64,000 bases of DNA from Alphaproteobacteria bacterium (GCA_030427405.1 JAUHXK010000001.1:333925-397924); one strand, 5' to 3'. Numbered from the stretch's first letter, positions 1 to 8,776 are shown. Notes: generated by a model not told the origin, from the letters alone. Translations and numbers: made by a program.

Positions 1-467
1 ATCCCGCCGGGTTCGAGGCCACATTTTACCAGGGGTCCACTACACCCCTCTCGCCGATGCAGATTTCGGAAAATGAACGTATCGATCTTCCGATCACCGC
101 AAATGACCAGACGCTTAAGGATGCGATGCGCGACGTCGCCATCGCCGCGCTGGTCTCTGACGACGCGCTGGCCATGCCCACCGCTCAGCGCACCGCCCTG
201 TTCGTTCAGCTTGGAACCAGCCTGGCCAACACGAACTCTGGGATCGTCAACCTACGCGCGCAAGTCGGCGCCGCCGAGGCCCGAGTCGAACAAGCCGCCA
301 CCCGAAATTCTGCCGCGCAAACCAGTGCCGAATATGCACGCGGCGCCCTGATCGAGGCAGACCCGTACGAGACGGCAACCAAGCTTCAAACCGTTCAGTT
401 TCAGCTGGAAAGCCTCTATTCCGTAACCGTTCGCAACGCGAGCCTGTCCCTGGTGAACTTCCTGTGA
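1..467 (+). CDS. flgL: Flagellar hook-filament junction protein FlgL, C-terminal part
   Basis: The reading frame is open from the left edge (codons begin at base 3), so only about the last 154 residues are present. The visible part is rich in Ala, Gln, Thr and Asn with long amphipathic helix character, as in flagellin-type C-terminal D0/D1 coiled coils, and ends in SLSLVNFL, similar to FlgL endings. FlgL joins the hook to the filament outside the cell. The stop overlaps the GTG start of flgI by four bases (GTGA), which fits a flagellar operon. A paralogous flagellin-like protein is possible, but the flgI neighbour favours FlgL. Confidence 0.75.
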   Translation, partial: PAGFEATFYQGSTTPLSPMQISENERIDLPITANDQTLKDAMRDVAIAALVSDDALAMPTAQRTALFVQLGTSLANTNSGIVNLRAQVGAAEARVEQAATRNSAAQTSAEYARGALIEADPYETATKLQTVQFQLESLYSVTVRNASLSLVNFL

Positions 468-1561
468 TCCGCGTTTTTGTCTTTCTGCTGCTCATTTGTC
501 CAAGTCTTGCCTGTGCTGGCGCCATTCGCCTCAAGGACCTGGTGGATTTCGATGGGGTCCGTGGGAACGATCTGGTCGGGTATGGCCTTGTCGTCGGGTT
601 GAATGGCACGGGCGATGGGCTCAGGAACTCTCCGTTCACCGAAGAAATCATGTCCAGCATACTTGAACGCCTGGGCGTTAACGTGAATGGCGAGGATTTT
701 CGCCCCAAGAACGTGGCAGCAGTTTTGGTGACAGCGACATTGCCGCCTTTTGCCCGGGTTGGTGGCCAGATTGACGTAACCGTTTCTGCAATCGGCGATT
801 CCAAGGGCCTGTTGGGCGGGACATTGGTCATGACGCCGCTGAACGCGGCCGACGGCCAGATATACGCCGTTGCGCAGGGAACGGTCCTGGCTGGCGGCGC
901 CGCAGCCGAAGGTGATGCGGCGGCTGTGGTCCGGGGCGTTCCGACCTCTGGCGTCATCCCGTCGGGCGCGCGTATCGAGCGGGAGATTGATTTCGAGCTT
1001 TCGGCCCTGACCCAGATGCGGCTTGCCTTGCGGGAACCAGATTTCACAACCGCCGGGCGGATCGAAAACGCAATCAACTCGGAATTCAACCGGGCCGTTG
1101 CGGTCATGCGCGATTCTGGCACGGTCGAACTGAACATTGCGGCCACGCGGGCCCCCTCGACCGCGCATGCCATAGGACGGATCGAAAACATCCTGGTCGA
1201 ACCGGAACGCAAGGCGCGGGTCGTCGTTGACCAAAGGTCGGGAACAATCGTCATGGGGCGCGACGTGCGAATTTCGCGCGTGGCAGTATCGCAGGGCAAC
1301 CTGACACTCAGGGTCGAAGAAGCCCCGATCGCCATTCAACCCAACCCTTTTGCGCGCGGCGAAACAGTCGTCGTTCCCAGAACGGTTGCAGACATAGAAG
1401 AAGACGAGGGAACCGGCCTAGCGGAAATCCCGGATGCCACCACCCTGTCCGAGGTTGTGGCGGGGCTGAACGCCCTGGGCGTATCGCCGCGGGACATGAT
1501 CGACATTCTGAAAACCATCAAGGCGGCCGGGGCGCTTCATGCCGAATTCGTTGTACGTTGA
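464..1561 (+). CDS. flgI: Flagellar basal-body P-ring protein FlgI
   Basis: FlgI builds the P-ring bushing around the flagellar rod in the peptidoglycan layer. The 365-residue product has the usual family length. It starts with a Sec signal peptide (hydrophobic residues about 3-17, likely cleaved after ACA near residue 18), followed by the hallmark stretch RLKDLVDFDGVRGNDLVGYG and then VVGLNGTGDG. Later blocks such as AVLVTATLPPFARVG and GTIVMGRDVRISRVAVSQG also match the family. The GTG start lies inside the flgL stop, implying translational coupling. The next gene is convergent, so this ends the local flagellar operon. Confidence 0.95.
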   Translation: MIRVFVFLLLICPSLACAGAIRLKDLVDFDGVRGNDLVGYGLVVGLNGTGDGLRNSPFTEEIMSSILERLGVNVNGEDFRPKNVAAVLVTATLPPFARVGGQIDVTVSAIGDSKGLLGGTLVMTPLNAADGQIYAVAQGTVLAGGAAAEGDAAAVVRGVPTSGVIPSGARIEREIDFELSALTQMRLALREPDFTTAGRIENAINSEFNRAVAVMRDSGTVELNIAATRAPSTAHAIGRIENILVEPERKARVVVDQRSGTIVMGRDVRISRVAVSQGNLTLRVEEAPIAIQPNPFARGETVVVPRTVADIEEDEGTGLAEIPDATTLSEVVAGLNALGVSPRDMIDILKTIKAAGALHAEFVVR

Positions 1562-1609
1562 CGCCCCGCCAATGGGCGCAACGTCAACGAAAAGAAAAGC
1601 TCGTCTGGG

Positions 1610-2254
1610 CTATTTCGATTTCCAACTGTCCAGCCACCGGCGAAACCTGTTGCGGCGATCCTCGAATGCATCTCCGGCGGCATAGAACCCGTCTTCGACA
1701 TTTTCTATCATCGGATCAATCCGCGCCTGTCGAAACCGGCGCCACCGCACCCAGATCGCCCAAAGCACCGCAAAAAACAGCGTCAGGAAAACAATGTTGA
1801 ACCATGGAATGATCCGAACATCTGGCCCTTCGACATGTTTGATGAAGATCGCATTGGGAAAGATCGACATGAATTCGTTTCGCCAGCCGTAATGCGTGAC
1901 GACAACCCATTCCGGGTTGTCCTTGGTCGACTTTGCGTCATTCGCCTCGGTATACAGATTGGCCGTATCGAACTTGAAATAGAAGGGCCAACCCCAACCG
2001 GTATCCTCGTTGCGATAGACAATCGGCTTGCCATTGGCGCGAACCGCCTGGATGAACTGAACATCGCGATTGGACAGGCTGGTCGATTGGTCCTCGGGTT
2101 CGGACCAGAAAATGCGGGTCCAGTCGGTCAGGTCCTGACGCTCTTCGTATGTGTTGACGATCCGCACCACATCGTGTTGCGGCAACGAATATTGCAGGAT
2201 CGCAGCGACCGTGCCCCAAAAGATCAGAATGACTGCCCATTTCAGATAGGCCAT
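1610..2254 (-). CDS. DUF1523-family membrane protein
   Basis: A 214-residue protein with an N-terminal hydrophobic segment (about residues 5-24) and a second membrane segment (about 150-170, IVFLTLFFAVLWAIWV), leaving a roughly 120-residue soluble domain between them, probably periplasmic, and a basic cytoplasmic tail (RWRRFRQAR). The central part contains WGWPFYFKFDTANLYTEAN and WVVVTHYGWRNEFMSIFPNA, which I associate with the alphaproteobacterial DUF1523 family. No enzymatic motif is visible. It is the last gene of the eight-gene minus-strand cluster, ten bases after the preceding small membrane protein. Function unknown. Confidence 0.75.
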   Translation of the reverse strand: MAYLKWAVILIFWGTVAAILQYSLPQHDVVRIVNTYEERQDLTDWTRIFWSEPEDQSTSLSNRDVQFIQAVRANGKPIVYRNEDTGWGWPFYFKFDTANLYTEANDAKSTKDNPEWVVVTHYGWRNEFMSIFPNAIFIKHVEGPDVRIIPWFNIVFLTLFFAVLWAIWVRWRRFRQARIDPMIENVEDGFYAAGDAFEDRRNRFRRWLDSWKSK

Positions 2255-2264
2255 GCCGTAAACC

Positions 2265-2531
2265 TCACATGTAATTCACGATATATATCAACGCACCGAT
2301 TGCCACCCAGGGAACGACAAAGACGCCCAGGATCAGTTTGCGCCGGAACGAATTGTCATAGACATGCAGACCCCGTTCCACAAAGGCTTGCTTATTGCCC
2401 TTCTTGCCCTTTTCGTCCCACCAGGTCTCAAGCTTTCGACGGCGCACCCCGCGCGAGTAGAACGACAGCGCGACATAGCCAATCGCCTGGATGACCAGCA
2501 GGACCAGAAACAGGCGCATCGCTCCGATCAT
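2265..2531 (-). CDS. Small two-helix membrane protein
   Basis: An 88-residue protein with one hydrophobic segment at residues 5-22 (MRLFLVLLVIQAIGYVAL) and another at about 66-86, joined by a very basic loop (SRGVRRRKLETWWDEKGKKG) that should face the cytoplasm. The first start was chosen because an aaggggt ribosome site lies seven bases upstream; an internal ATG at 2519 is also possible. It begins one base after the stop of the DUF6638-type gene, so it is coupled to it. Function unknown. Confidence 0.7.
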   Translation of the reverse strand: MIGAMRLFLVLLVIQAIGYVALSFYSRGVRRRKLETWWDEKGKKGNKQAFVERGLHVYDNSFRRKLILGVFVVPWVAIGALIYIVNYM

Positions 2532-2532
2532 A

Positions 2533-3870
2533 TCAACCCCTTCCTACCGCGCCCCAGGGCCCAACGCGGGCAATCACCGCCTCGCTGACGCGGTCATCAC
2601 CGCTCATGTCCGGCTCATGTCCGAACAGCGCGGCACGGGCACCGGCCTTGTCCACCTGATACTCGCGCGCGAGAAAGTCGGCAACATAGGCTTTCTTGGA
2701 TTCGGGCCAATCCGCGTAGGTATCATAGAACAGTTCCTTGTGGCAGATGAACATCTGGCGCGGATCCAGCGGCGCCAATTCGGCCAACAGCATGTTCACC
2801 AGATCGCGGTTCGGCGTATCCGCGGCGCGCAGCGTGTAGAAATAGGCCGGATGATCCGAGGTGATACGCGGCCAGCGCCCGCCATCGGTCGCCCAGCGCA
2901 GCAGTTCCGCCAACCCGTGATAAGCCTCGGGCAATTGGTCCGCGTGATTGCGCGCCAACCGTCGCATATCGCTGCGGTCCAGCCCCCCGAGATCGACACT
3001 CGCGTCCGCGGCGGCGGCAACGGTCAAAAAGTCCATCTTTTGCTGCAGGATCGCGGCGGCATCCACCCCGCGCGCCTTGACGATGGGTTCCACCAGATCG
3101 TTATAGTCCAGGAACTTGGCGACCTGGTTTCGCTGCGACGGATCGAACGTGTACTTGATCGGCAAATCGTCCGGTTTGTCACCCATACAGATGGCCGCCG
3201 GATGATCCAAATCCGGGAACAGGTACAGCCCGCCGAAATACGCCGTCCAGAAGTTGCGCTGCTCAAACTCGGTATGGCGCAAGTGGACAGGGTTGCGGGT
3301 GACGTCGCCAGTTTCCTTGGCCGTTTCGATCATCCTGGCGATCAGCACATCGTCGAACCACGCATCCTCTTTGGTCTTGAACTTTTCAACCATGGCCGCC
3401 AGTTGCTCGGCCTTGCGCAGGGTGCCGCCGACCGTATCGGCCTCGATCTCGATCTTGCGCAGGTTTAACAGATCATTGGGCGTGGTGAGTTTGAAGACCG
3501 AGTTCACCAGCTCTCCGGCCACCGCATCGGTGGCGGTCAGGGCGAACAGCTGCGCCTCATTCATCTCGATAAACTCGCGCAGGATGTCGCGCGAGGTCGA
3601 GAATTTGACGTTCAGCAGAGGCGCGCGTTTCTGCTCGGTCGTCAGCAGGATAAATTGCCGGTTCACGCCGTTGGGGTTGAGGTAGAGCTCATCCTCCAAC
3701 TCAATCCCCACCTCGGGCGAATAGCCCGAGATATCGACATGGAAATCCGTCAGCGCCGTGGTCTTACCCGCCAGATGCTGCAACGCGCGGTTGTACCGCT
3801 CGACCAGAGCCGGGCTTGAGATGTGGACGAGATTGCCGAACATCAGGCCTTTTTCGATGAGGCGGATCAT
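2533..3870 (-). CDS. DUF6638-type conserved protein
   Basis: A 445-residue soluble protein with no signal peptide or membrane segment. It opens with IEKGLMFGNLVHISSPALVERYNRALQHLAGK and contains many charged helical stretches. I place it in the uncharacterised alphaproteobacterial family DUF6638 from memory of the sequence style and its operon context. No catalytic signature is recognisable. The start ATG overlaps the stop of the upstream membrane gene by four bases (ATGA). Its constant company, an AAA+ ATPase and a coiled-coil protein, suggests it is a subunit or substrate adaptor of the same complex; that is inference. Confidence 0.65.
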   Translation of the reverse strand: MIRLIEKGLMFGNLVHISSPALVERYNRALQHLAGKTTALTDFHVDISGYSPEVGIELEDELYLNPNGVNRQFILLTTEQKRAPLLNVKFSTSRDILREFIEMNEAQLFALTATDAVAGELVNSVFKLTTPNDLLNLRKIEIEADTVGGTLRKAEQLAAMVEKFKTKEDAWFDDVLIARMIETAKETGDVTRNPVHLRHTEFEQRNFWTAYFGGLYLFPDLDHPAAICMGDKPDDLPIKYTFDPSQRNQVAKFLDYNDLVEPIVKARGVDAAAILQQKMDFLTVAAAADASVDLGGLDRSDMRRLARNHADQLPEAYHGLAELLRWATDGGRWPRITSDHPAYFYTLRAADTPNRDLVNMLLAELAPLDPRQMFICHKELFYDTYADWPESKKAYVADFLAREYQVDKAGARAALFGHEPDMSGDDRVSEAVIARVGPWGAVGRG

Positions 3871-4325
3871 TGGCGCTCTTCTTGTTGGATAGTCGTTTCC
3901 TCGACGTTCCAGAGAAATTCTTCCTGTTGAGCCATTCGGACCAAATTATGTTCCGAAAACATGTCACTATTGCCGGAACGTCGGCGGCTGATCGAAAGCG
4001 TTGCCAGACAAAACAAGAGACTCAAGACCAATATTGCCCAAACTCCAACAATTCCGGACAATATAGAAACAAGAACAATGAATATGGAAACTGCCCACAT
4101 GCTTAGAAAATAGTCTAAGCTTTCTACACCTCGCGTCAAAACGACTGATACCGCTACTGGAACGAGGGGAACGATAGTGAAAAACAAACCCACAGTAATC
4201 AATACCGCGCGAAGTCTAAGTCGGTTTAGTTTTGGTGAACCTGTTTTTCCTATACGCCAACCAACAAGGCAGGACACCGCCATGCTGGATACGACGAAGA
4301 TAAGAACTTCCAGACCGCCGCTCAC
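3867..4325 (-). CDS. Four-helix membrane protein of unknown function, AT-richer
   Basis: A 152-residue protein with four predicted membrane segments (about residues 5-23, 38-62, 73-90 and 92-115) and a hydrophilic C-terminal tail rich in Gln and Glu. The GTG start overlaps the ATPase stop (GTGA) and the stop overlaps the next ATG, so it is coupled on both sides. The DNA is clearly richer in A and T than the genes on either side, suggesting a later insertion between the ATPase and DUF6638-type genes. No family recognised. Confidence 0.6.
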   Translation of the reverse strand: MSGGLEVLIFVVSSMAVSCLVGWRIGKTGSPKLNRLRLRAVLITVGLFFTIVPLVPVAVSVVLTRGVESLDYFLSMWAVSIFIVLVSILSGIVGVWAILVLSLLFCLATLSISRRRSGNSDMFSEHNLVRMAQQEEFLWNVEETTIQQEERQ

Positions 4326-6253
4326 CCCTTCTCCTCCAGATACCGCCGCTTGGCCTCTTCCATCCGGCCCATCTCGCGGACGGCGTTCTCGATGGCGACC
4401 TCGTCGCTCTTGTCGGCATAGCGGAACTCGCTGTCGGCGTATCGGTTGATCTCTTGCATCACCATGTCCACCGTGATCGGCTGGCGCAGGTCCTCGATCA
4501 TGGCCTTCTTGTTATCGTAGTCGCGGAACAGGAACAGGTCGGGGTTCTCCATCCATTCGTCGGGCAGTTCGAAATCCATCGCGCGGACCTTGACCGCGTC
4601 GGTGATGTTCTTGATCGCGCGACCGGTGAAGCGCTCATCGGCCTGTTGGATCGCCTTGAGGTAGGTGCCCAGTTTGGCGATCGTGTCCATCTGGCCGATC
4701 TCTCCAGAGACCCGGTCATAGACCTGTAGCAGCGCGTCCTCATGCGGGCGGGAATGGCTTTCGAAACTGGCGGCGACGGCCTTTTTGATTTCCTGCGCGG
4801 CATAGGCCTCGTGCTCGCCCAGCGGAATGTCGTGGTTACGGCCCATCAGCAGGTGCAGGATGTCGATGTAATCCTCACGCGTTTGCGGCCCATCCACCAG
4901 AAACCGTGCTCCGGCACGCTGACGCAGGGCATCGTCCACATTCTCGGGGTAGTTCGAGAACATGCCAAAGGTGCAATTGCCGCGCACAACAGTGTTGGCG
5001 CCCGCAAAGCTCTCCATCAGCACGGCGGTGATTTCCAACTGCCCGGCTGACGACTGCCGGTCGCCACGCTTGCCCGCCAGTTGGTCGATATCGTCGATGG
5101 TGCCGAAGCCGATGACCGAGGGGTCGATGATCGTGTTGATAAACGCCTTGGCGTTCTGGCCGGATTTACCCTGATAGCTGTCGATATTGTCGGTGCTCAG
5201 GTTCTGATAGCGAAACGGGTAGCCCGCGTTCTGGCAATAGTCGTTGATCAGCCCGGCCATCATCTGGATCAGGGTGGTCTTGCCGGTGCCCGGTTTGCCA
5301 TCGCCCATGAAGGTAAAGATGAACCCGCCGAGTTCCGCAAACGGGTTCAGGCGGCGGTCGAAATCATAGGCCATCACCATCTTGGCCAGCTTCATCGCCT
5401 GATACTTGGCAATATGGTTGCCGACCACCTCGTTCGGCTTCTTGAACGTCATGGTCAGGGTGGTGGATTTGGCTTTGGATGCCGGTTCGAACCCCCGGAT
5501 CGTCAGATCGTCGGCCTCGATATGCCAGGCGGCGTTCTGGAACGGGGCCAGATGGCCTGCGGACCCTGCGCGCAAGGCGGCCTTTTCCATCAGTTGCTCG
5601 GCATATGCACTGACCGCCGCGATCAGATGCGCGTCGTCGGGGGCGTGTTTGGCCAGCACCTGATCCAGCTCCCACAACGCACCGTGCAGGGCAAGCTGGC
5701 CGTTATCGGTCAGGACCTCTTCGATCTCTCCAATGTCCACGGTGGTCTCGCCCAAATGCGACGACATCAGGTAAGCCAGCGCATTGCCGAAAGTATGAGA
5801 GGTGATCAAAGCCTCAGCCGTCAGCAGTTCCGAAAACTCGGTCTTGCGCGCAACAGGCAGATCCCCCGCCAGATTGGCCCTTTTCAAATCGGCCAGCGGC
5901 GTCTGCTCGGCATAGGCATCGGCCACGGCCAGAGCGATGGCAATCGCGCGCCGAATGGCCTGCTGCGCGGTGGCCTGTGGCGGCGAGACCAGCGTATCCC
6001 CATCATCCGAGGCCTCGATACGCTCAACCAGATGCACCCCATCCGCCCGCACAGTGCGGCGCGTGACCAACCCCGGCGTAGTCGATCGAAACCTCCGCCC
6101 CGTCGACACGCCCGAGGACCGCTCGACCGCCAGGTCAACCGGTTTCGCAATGCGTGGCGCGTGTTCGAACCCGTTCAACAAGACCGTCGCCGCGGGATAA
6201 TGCTTGCGAATATCGTCTTCGCGCAATTCCATCTGATCTGACGTCAAACTCAT
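4322..6253 (-). CDS. AAA+ family ATPase, core of an unknown operon
   Basis: A 643-residue ATPase. Residues 1-300 form an unrecognised helical N-terminal domain. The P-loop GKPGTGKTT lies at residues 319-327, a Walker B-like IGFGTIDDID at 381-390, a sensor-1-like block near 420-435 (RGNCTFGMFSNYPE), and RQRAGARF at about 445-451 could supply an arginine finger. The C-terminal part is helical with a possible lid. No protease, helicase or vWA domain is visible, so it resembles a remodelling ATPase of the MoxR/CbbQ style more than a Lon or FtsH. A 54-base gap with a small hairpin separates it from the upstream gene; its stop is coupled to the next gene. Confidence 0.8.
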   Translation of the reverse strand: MSLTSDQMELREDDIRKHYPAATVLLNGFEHAPRIAKPVDLAVERSSGVSTGRRFRSTTPGLVTRRTVRADGVHLVERIEASDDGDTLVSPPQATAQQAIRRAIAIALAVADAYAEQTPLADLKRANLAGDLPVARKTEFSELLTAEALITSHTFGNALAYLMSSHLGETTVDIGEIEEVLTDNGQLALHGALWELDQVLAKHAPDDAHLIAAVSAYAEQLMEKAALRAGSAGHLAPFQNAAWHIEADDLTIRGFEPASKAKSTTLTMTFKKPNEVVGNHIAKYQAMKLAKMVMAYDFDRRLNPFAELGGFIFTFMGDGKPGTGKTTLIQMMAGLINDYCQNAGYPFRYQNLSTDNIDSYQGKSGQNAKAFINTIIDPSVIGFGTIDDIDQLAGKRGDRQSSAGQLEITAVLMESFAGANTVVRGNCTFGMFSNYPENVDDALRQRAGARFLVDGPQTREDYIDILHLLMGRNHDIPLGEHEAYAAQEIKKAVAASFESHSRPHEDALLQVYDRVSGEIGQMDTIAKLGTYLKAIQQADERFTGRAIKNITDAVKVRAMDFELPDEWMENPDLFLFRDYDNKKAMIEDLRQPITVDMVMQEINRYADSEFRYADKSDEVAIENAVREMGRMEEAKRRYLEEKG

Positions 6254-6307
6254 CTCAAAAACCGCCCATGCTTCATCTTTTCAAAAATACTCTCGCCGAA
6301 GGCGAAA
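6254..6307 (-). other. Gap with small stem-loop and conserved-looking AT stretch before the ATPase gene
   Basis: Just after the stop of the 372-residue gene, the minus strand reads a five-base-pair stem (TCGCC/GGCGA, loop TTC, 6293-6305), then gagagtattttt and gaaaagatgaag. It could attenuate transcription or cap the upstream message. Similar stem-plus-GAGTATTTTT strings are familiar to me from Rhodobacterales intergenic DNA, so it may be a dispersed repeat. Confidence 0.35.
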
Positions 6308-7426
6308 CTAATAACGCAACACCTGCCCCGATTTGCTGACGACAAACTTGGCCACATCGGCAAAGCCCGGCGGGTTGCGCTCGGCCAGCACCTGAAACGG
6401 GCGCTGGGGCAGGATGATCGACCGCTGCGTGCGTGTCGCCCCTGTCTCGGCCCCCTGCCCACCGAACGGGTCCAGTGCAAACACCTCGCGCTCAACAGTG
6501 GAAAACCACCCAGCACGTTCTTCGGTCACCTTTTCGCTTTCCAATTCCTCGGTGGTCCAGGCCAGCGCCCAATCCTGCCCTTGCGGCGACTGCGCATCTT
6601 CCAGAACCTGCCGCAAGGGGCCGGACTGCTCGGTAAAGGCCGAGGAATACATCGGCCCCACATGAATACGGCGCAGGTGTTTGGGATGCAGGTCATCAAA
6701 ATCCTGATCAAAGCCCTTGGCGATGGTCACCAGTTTCAGCCCGCCTAAGGATTGCGCCATCAGATGGGCCTGCACCTCGGGCCATCGACGTTGATCCTTG
6801 GGCAGGGCCGTCTTACCGCTGTCCTCCAACTGCATCAAATAGATGACCGGCAGGTTGATCTGGCTGTCATAAACCGCCCAATGGATCATGAACTTGCGCC
6901 GTTCACCCTTATTCTCAATCCAATGACACTCGGGATCGTTGCGCGCCCAGAACAGCTGACCCTTCAGCAATTCCTCGTAATAGAGCCTTTGGGACAGCGC
7001 GAATTGCAGCTTGGTGGGGATGTCCTGGTCGCCGATTATCGTCCGCACCATGTCGGATTTCAGCTCATCCTCAGATGGCATATTCGCCAGATGCACCTGC
7101 GCCTGCTGCGCGTCATTGGCCATTGTCAACAGCTCGGCCGCCACCGGAAACCCGCTGTCGCGCTTGTCCATGGCAAGGCTGCCAAAGAACCGCCCCGTAT
7201 CGCGCCCGACCAGCAGGTATTTCATGGAAAGCGCGCGGAAGGTGTAGAGCAGCCCCGACAGGTAGCGCGACACGATCCGCACCTCTTGCTTGCTGATCGC
7301 GCCCTCAGCCTCCATCGTCGCGGCCACGCGCAAGAGGTGAACGGTGATCACCTCGAATTTGCGGAAATAGCGGCGCGAGGCGAAGGTGTCGGTCAGGCCG
7401 ACATGATCTTGGGTGGGGTTAGTCAT
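6308..7426 (-). CDS. Conserved protein of unknown function, AAA+ operon member
   Basis: A 372-residue soluble protein. The ATG at 7426 (MTNPTQDHVGLTDTFASRRY) was chosen over an in-frame GTG at 7453 because it overlaps the upstream gene's end by only eight bases. The N-terminal third is helical and basic (SRRYFRKFEVITVHLLRVAATMEAEG); the middle contains FWARNDPECHWIENKGERRKF, and the C-terminus has RTQRSIILPQRPFQVLAERNPPG. No signal peptide, membrane helix or known catalytic motif was found. Its place between the coiled-coil gene and the ATPase gene argues for a shared complex. Confidence 0.65.
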   Translation of the reverse strand: MTNPTQDHVGLTDTFASRRYFRKFEVITVHLLRVAATMEAEGAISKQEVRIVSRYLSGLLYTFRALSMKYLLVGRDTGRFFGSLAMDKRDSGFPVAAELLTMANDAQQAQVHLANMPSEDELKSDMVRTIIGDQDIPTKLQFALSQRLYYEELLKGQLFWARNDPECHWIENKGERRKFMIHWAVYDSQINLPVIYLMQLEDSGKTALPKDQRRWPEVQAHLMAQSLGGLKLVTIAKGFDQDFDDLHPKHLRRIHVGPMYSSAFTEQSGPLRQVLEDAQSPQGQDWALAWTTEELESEKVTEERAGWFSTVEREVFALDPFGGQGAETGATRTQRSIILPQRPFQVLAERNPPGFADVAKFVVSKSGQVLRY

Positions 7427-7700
7427 TCTGGGTTTTTCTATTACCGGCTCCACGGAATTGTGTGAGCCGCCACGGCAGGAGAAGAACTTCTGACATCAGG
7501 TACAACGCGAAGATGATAAGCCCGAAGACTATGCTACCCGGACCGACATAAAGAGTTAGGAAGCCGAGCAGTTTGTAAGCTACGCCTTCAACAGCCAATT
7601 CGTGTAAAAGGGCAGTTAGGCCATAAATCGGGATCGGCCAAACTACGAGAATGAGGCCAAACCTTAGCAACCTTTCGTCTTTTCGGCTAAACCACTTCAT
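7419..7700 (-). CDS. Small membrane protein, coupled on both sides
   Basis: A 93-residue protein with hydrophobic segments at about residues 12-32 and 44-72, a basic start (MKWFSRKDERLLRFG) and a basic tail. The start ATG overlaps the coiled-coil gene's stop by four bases, and its end overlaps the next gene by eight. Like the 152-residue gene in the same operon, it is more AT-rich than its neighbours and sits exactly at a junction between core genes. Function unknown. Confidence 0.6.
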   Translation of the reverse strand: MKWFSRKDERLLRFGLILVVWPIPIYGLTALLHELAVEGVAYKLLGFLTLYVGPGSIVFGLIIFALYLMSEVLLLPWRLTQFRGAGNRKTQND

Positions 7701-8776
7701 CCCCCATACAGGTTCTTATCATGCTTCTCGACTATCGAGGCAAACCGGCGGGCAAAGCGTTCATCCGCCTTGGCCTTTTTCTCCAGCACGTCACGGGCAA
7801 AGACCATGTGGTCCTCATGCGCCTCAAGCATATCAGCCATCTTCTGATTGGTCGCGGTGCCAATGGCGGCCATGGCGGTTTGGGCCTCTTGGTCGGTCTG
7901 CACGCCGATCTCGTTGATGCGGTGGGCCACGTCCTGTTGCTGCGCGGTTTTCAGCGATTTGGTCAGGGCGTCGTACAGCACCACGCGCTGTTGTGTGTCT
8001 GTCTGCAGCTTGTTGATCAGCACCATCTGCGTCGCCGCCTGGTTCTGCAGTGAATCGACCCAGGTCTTGCCCTTTTCGATGTACCGTTCCAACGTCTGAG
8101 ACTTGGCCAGCTTGACCTGCTCTTCCTGAACCTTGGCGTTGTATTGCTTGTTCAGCTCGGCCAGCTCGGTTTCCAACTGGGTCCGCGCGGCGGCGTCCTG
8201 TTCGACGCTGATCTTGTTCTCCAAGGTGATGATCGCCGGGTCCATACCCTGAATTTCGGTCCGCAGCGCCTCAAGCTCTGCGACGGTCGCCTCACGGTCA
8301 TCCAGCGTAACGGTCAGGTTGTCCTCGACCTTGACGCGCTGTTCTTCCAGCACGGACAGTTGTCCCTCCAACAGCTTCACGATCACGTCGGATTTGGCGA
8401 TCAGGTCCTGCAGCTTGTCGTCGATATTGGCCGTGCGCATCCGCTCCTGCCGCAGGGATTCGGATTTGCCTTTTGAAAAGATGCCGACAAAGGACTCCCA
8501 CCCGGTTTTCGAGCGCATCTCGTCAAAATCTTTGGAAAAGGCGCTGGTGACGTCGTCCAGCCCCATGATCAGTTCGGCAATGTTCGCGTTCATCACCTCG
8601 GTATGGGCATGCACGTCTTCCAGCGTGGCGTTTTCGATGTCGATATCCGCCTCGGCAGTGCCAATCTTGGCGCGCGCGGCCTCAATGCGTGAGGTTAATC
8701 CTTCGATTTGCGACTGCGACTCTTGCACCTTGGTCTGAGTCTCTTTGATCAACGCCTCGAATTGCTGGTTCGACAT
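7697..8776 (-). CDS. Long coiled-coil protein, first gene of the AAA+ operon
   Basis: A 359-residue, almost entirely helical protein, rich in Glu, Gln, Ala, Lys and Leu, with heptad-like patterning (for example VAELEALRTEIQGM and AELNKQYNAKVQEEQVKLAK). No signal peptide and no membrane segment. A short non-helical insert (GWESFVGIFSKGKSE, about residues 100-115) breaks the coil. The overall look is reminiscent of TelA-type toxic-anion-resistance proteins, but I cannot claim homology. The ATG at 8776 was preferred to a GTG at 8803. It heads the eight-gene run, so the operon promoter should lie in the 280 bases before it. Confidence 0.7.
   Translation of the reverse strand: MSNQQFEALIKETQTKVQESQSQIEGLTSRIEAARAKIGTAEADIDIENATLEDVHAHTEVMNANIAELIMGLDDVTSAFSKDFDEMRSKTGWESFVGIFSKGKSESLRQERMRTANIDDKLQDLIAKSDVIVKLLEGQLSVLEEQRVKVEDNLTVTLDDREATVAELEALRTEIQGMDPAIITLENKISVEQDAAARTQLETELAELNKQYNAKVQEEQVKLAKSQTLERYIEKGKTWVDSLQNQAATQMVLINKLQTDTQQRVVLYDALTKSLKTAQQQDVAHRINEIGVQTDQEAQTAMAAIGTATNQKMADMLEAHEDHMVFARDVLEKKAKADERFARRFASIVEKHDKNLYGG

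Noticed and set aside
247..1339. Long minus-strand frames opposite flgI
   Set aside because: They lie wholly opposite a clear flgI, have no ribosome site and show low-complexity Arg/Ser/Thr-rich composition typical of antisense frames in GC-rich DNA.
5081..6241. A 386-codon plus-strand frame opposite the ATPase gene
   Set aside because: It is antisense to a gene with clear Walker motifs and has no domain of its own.
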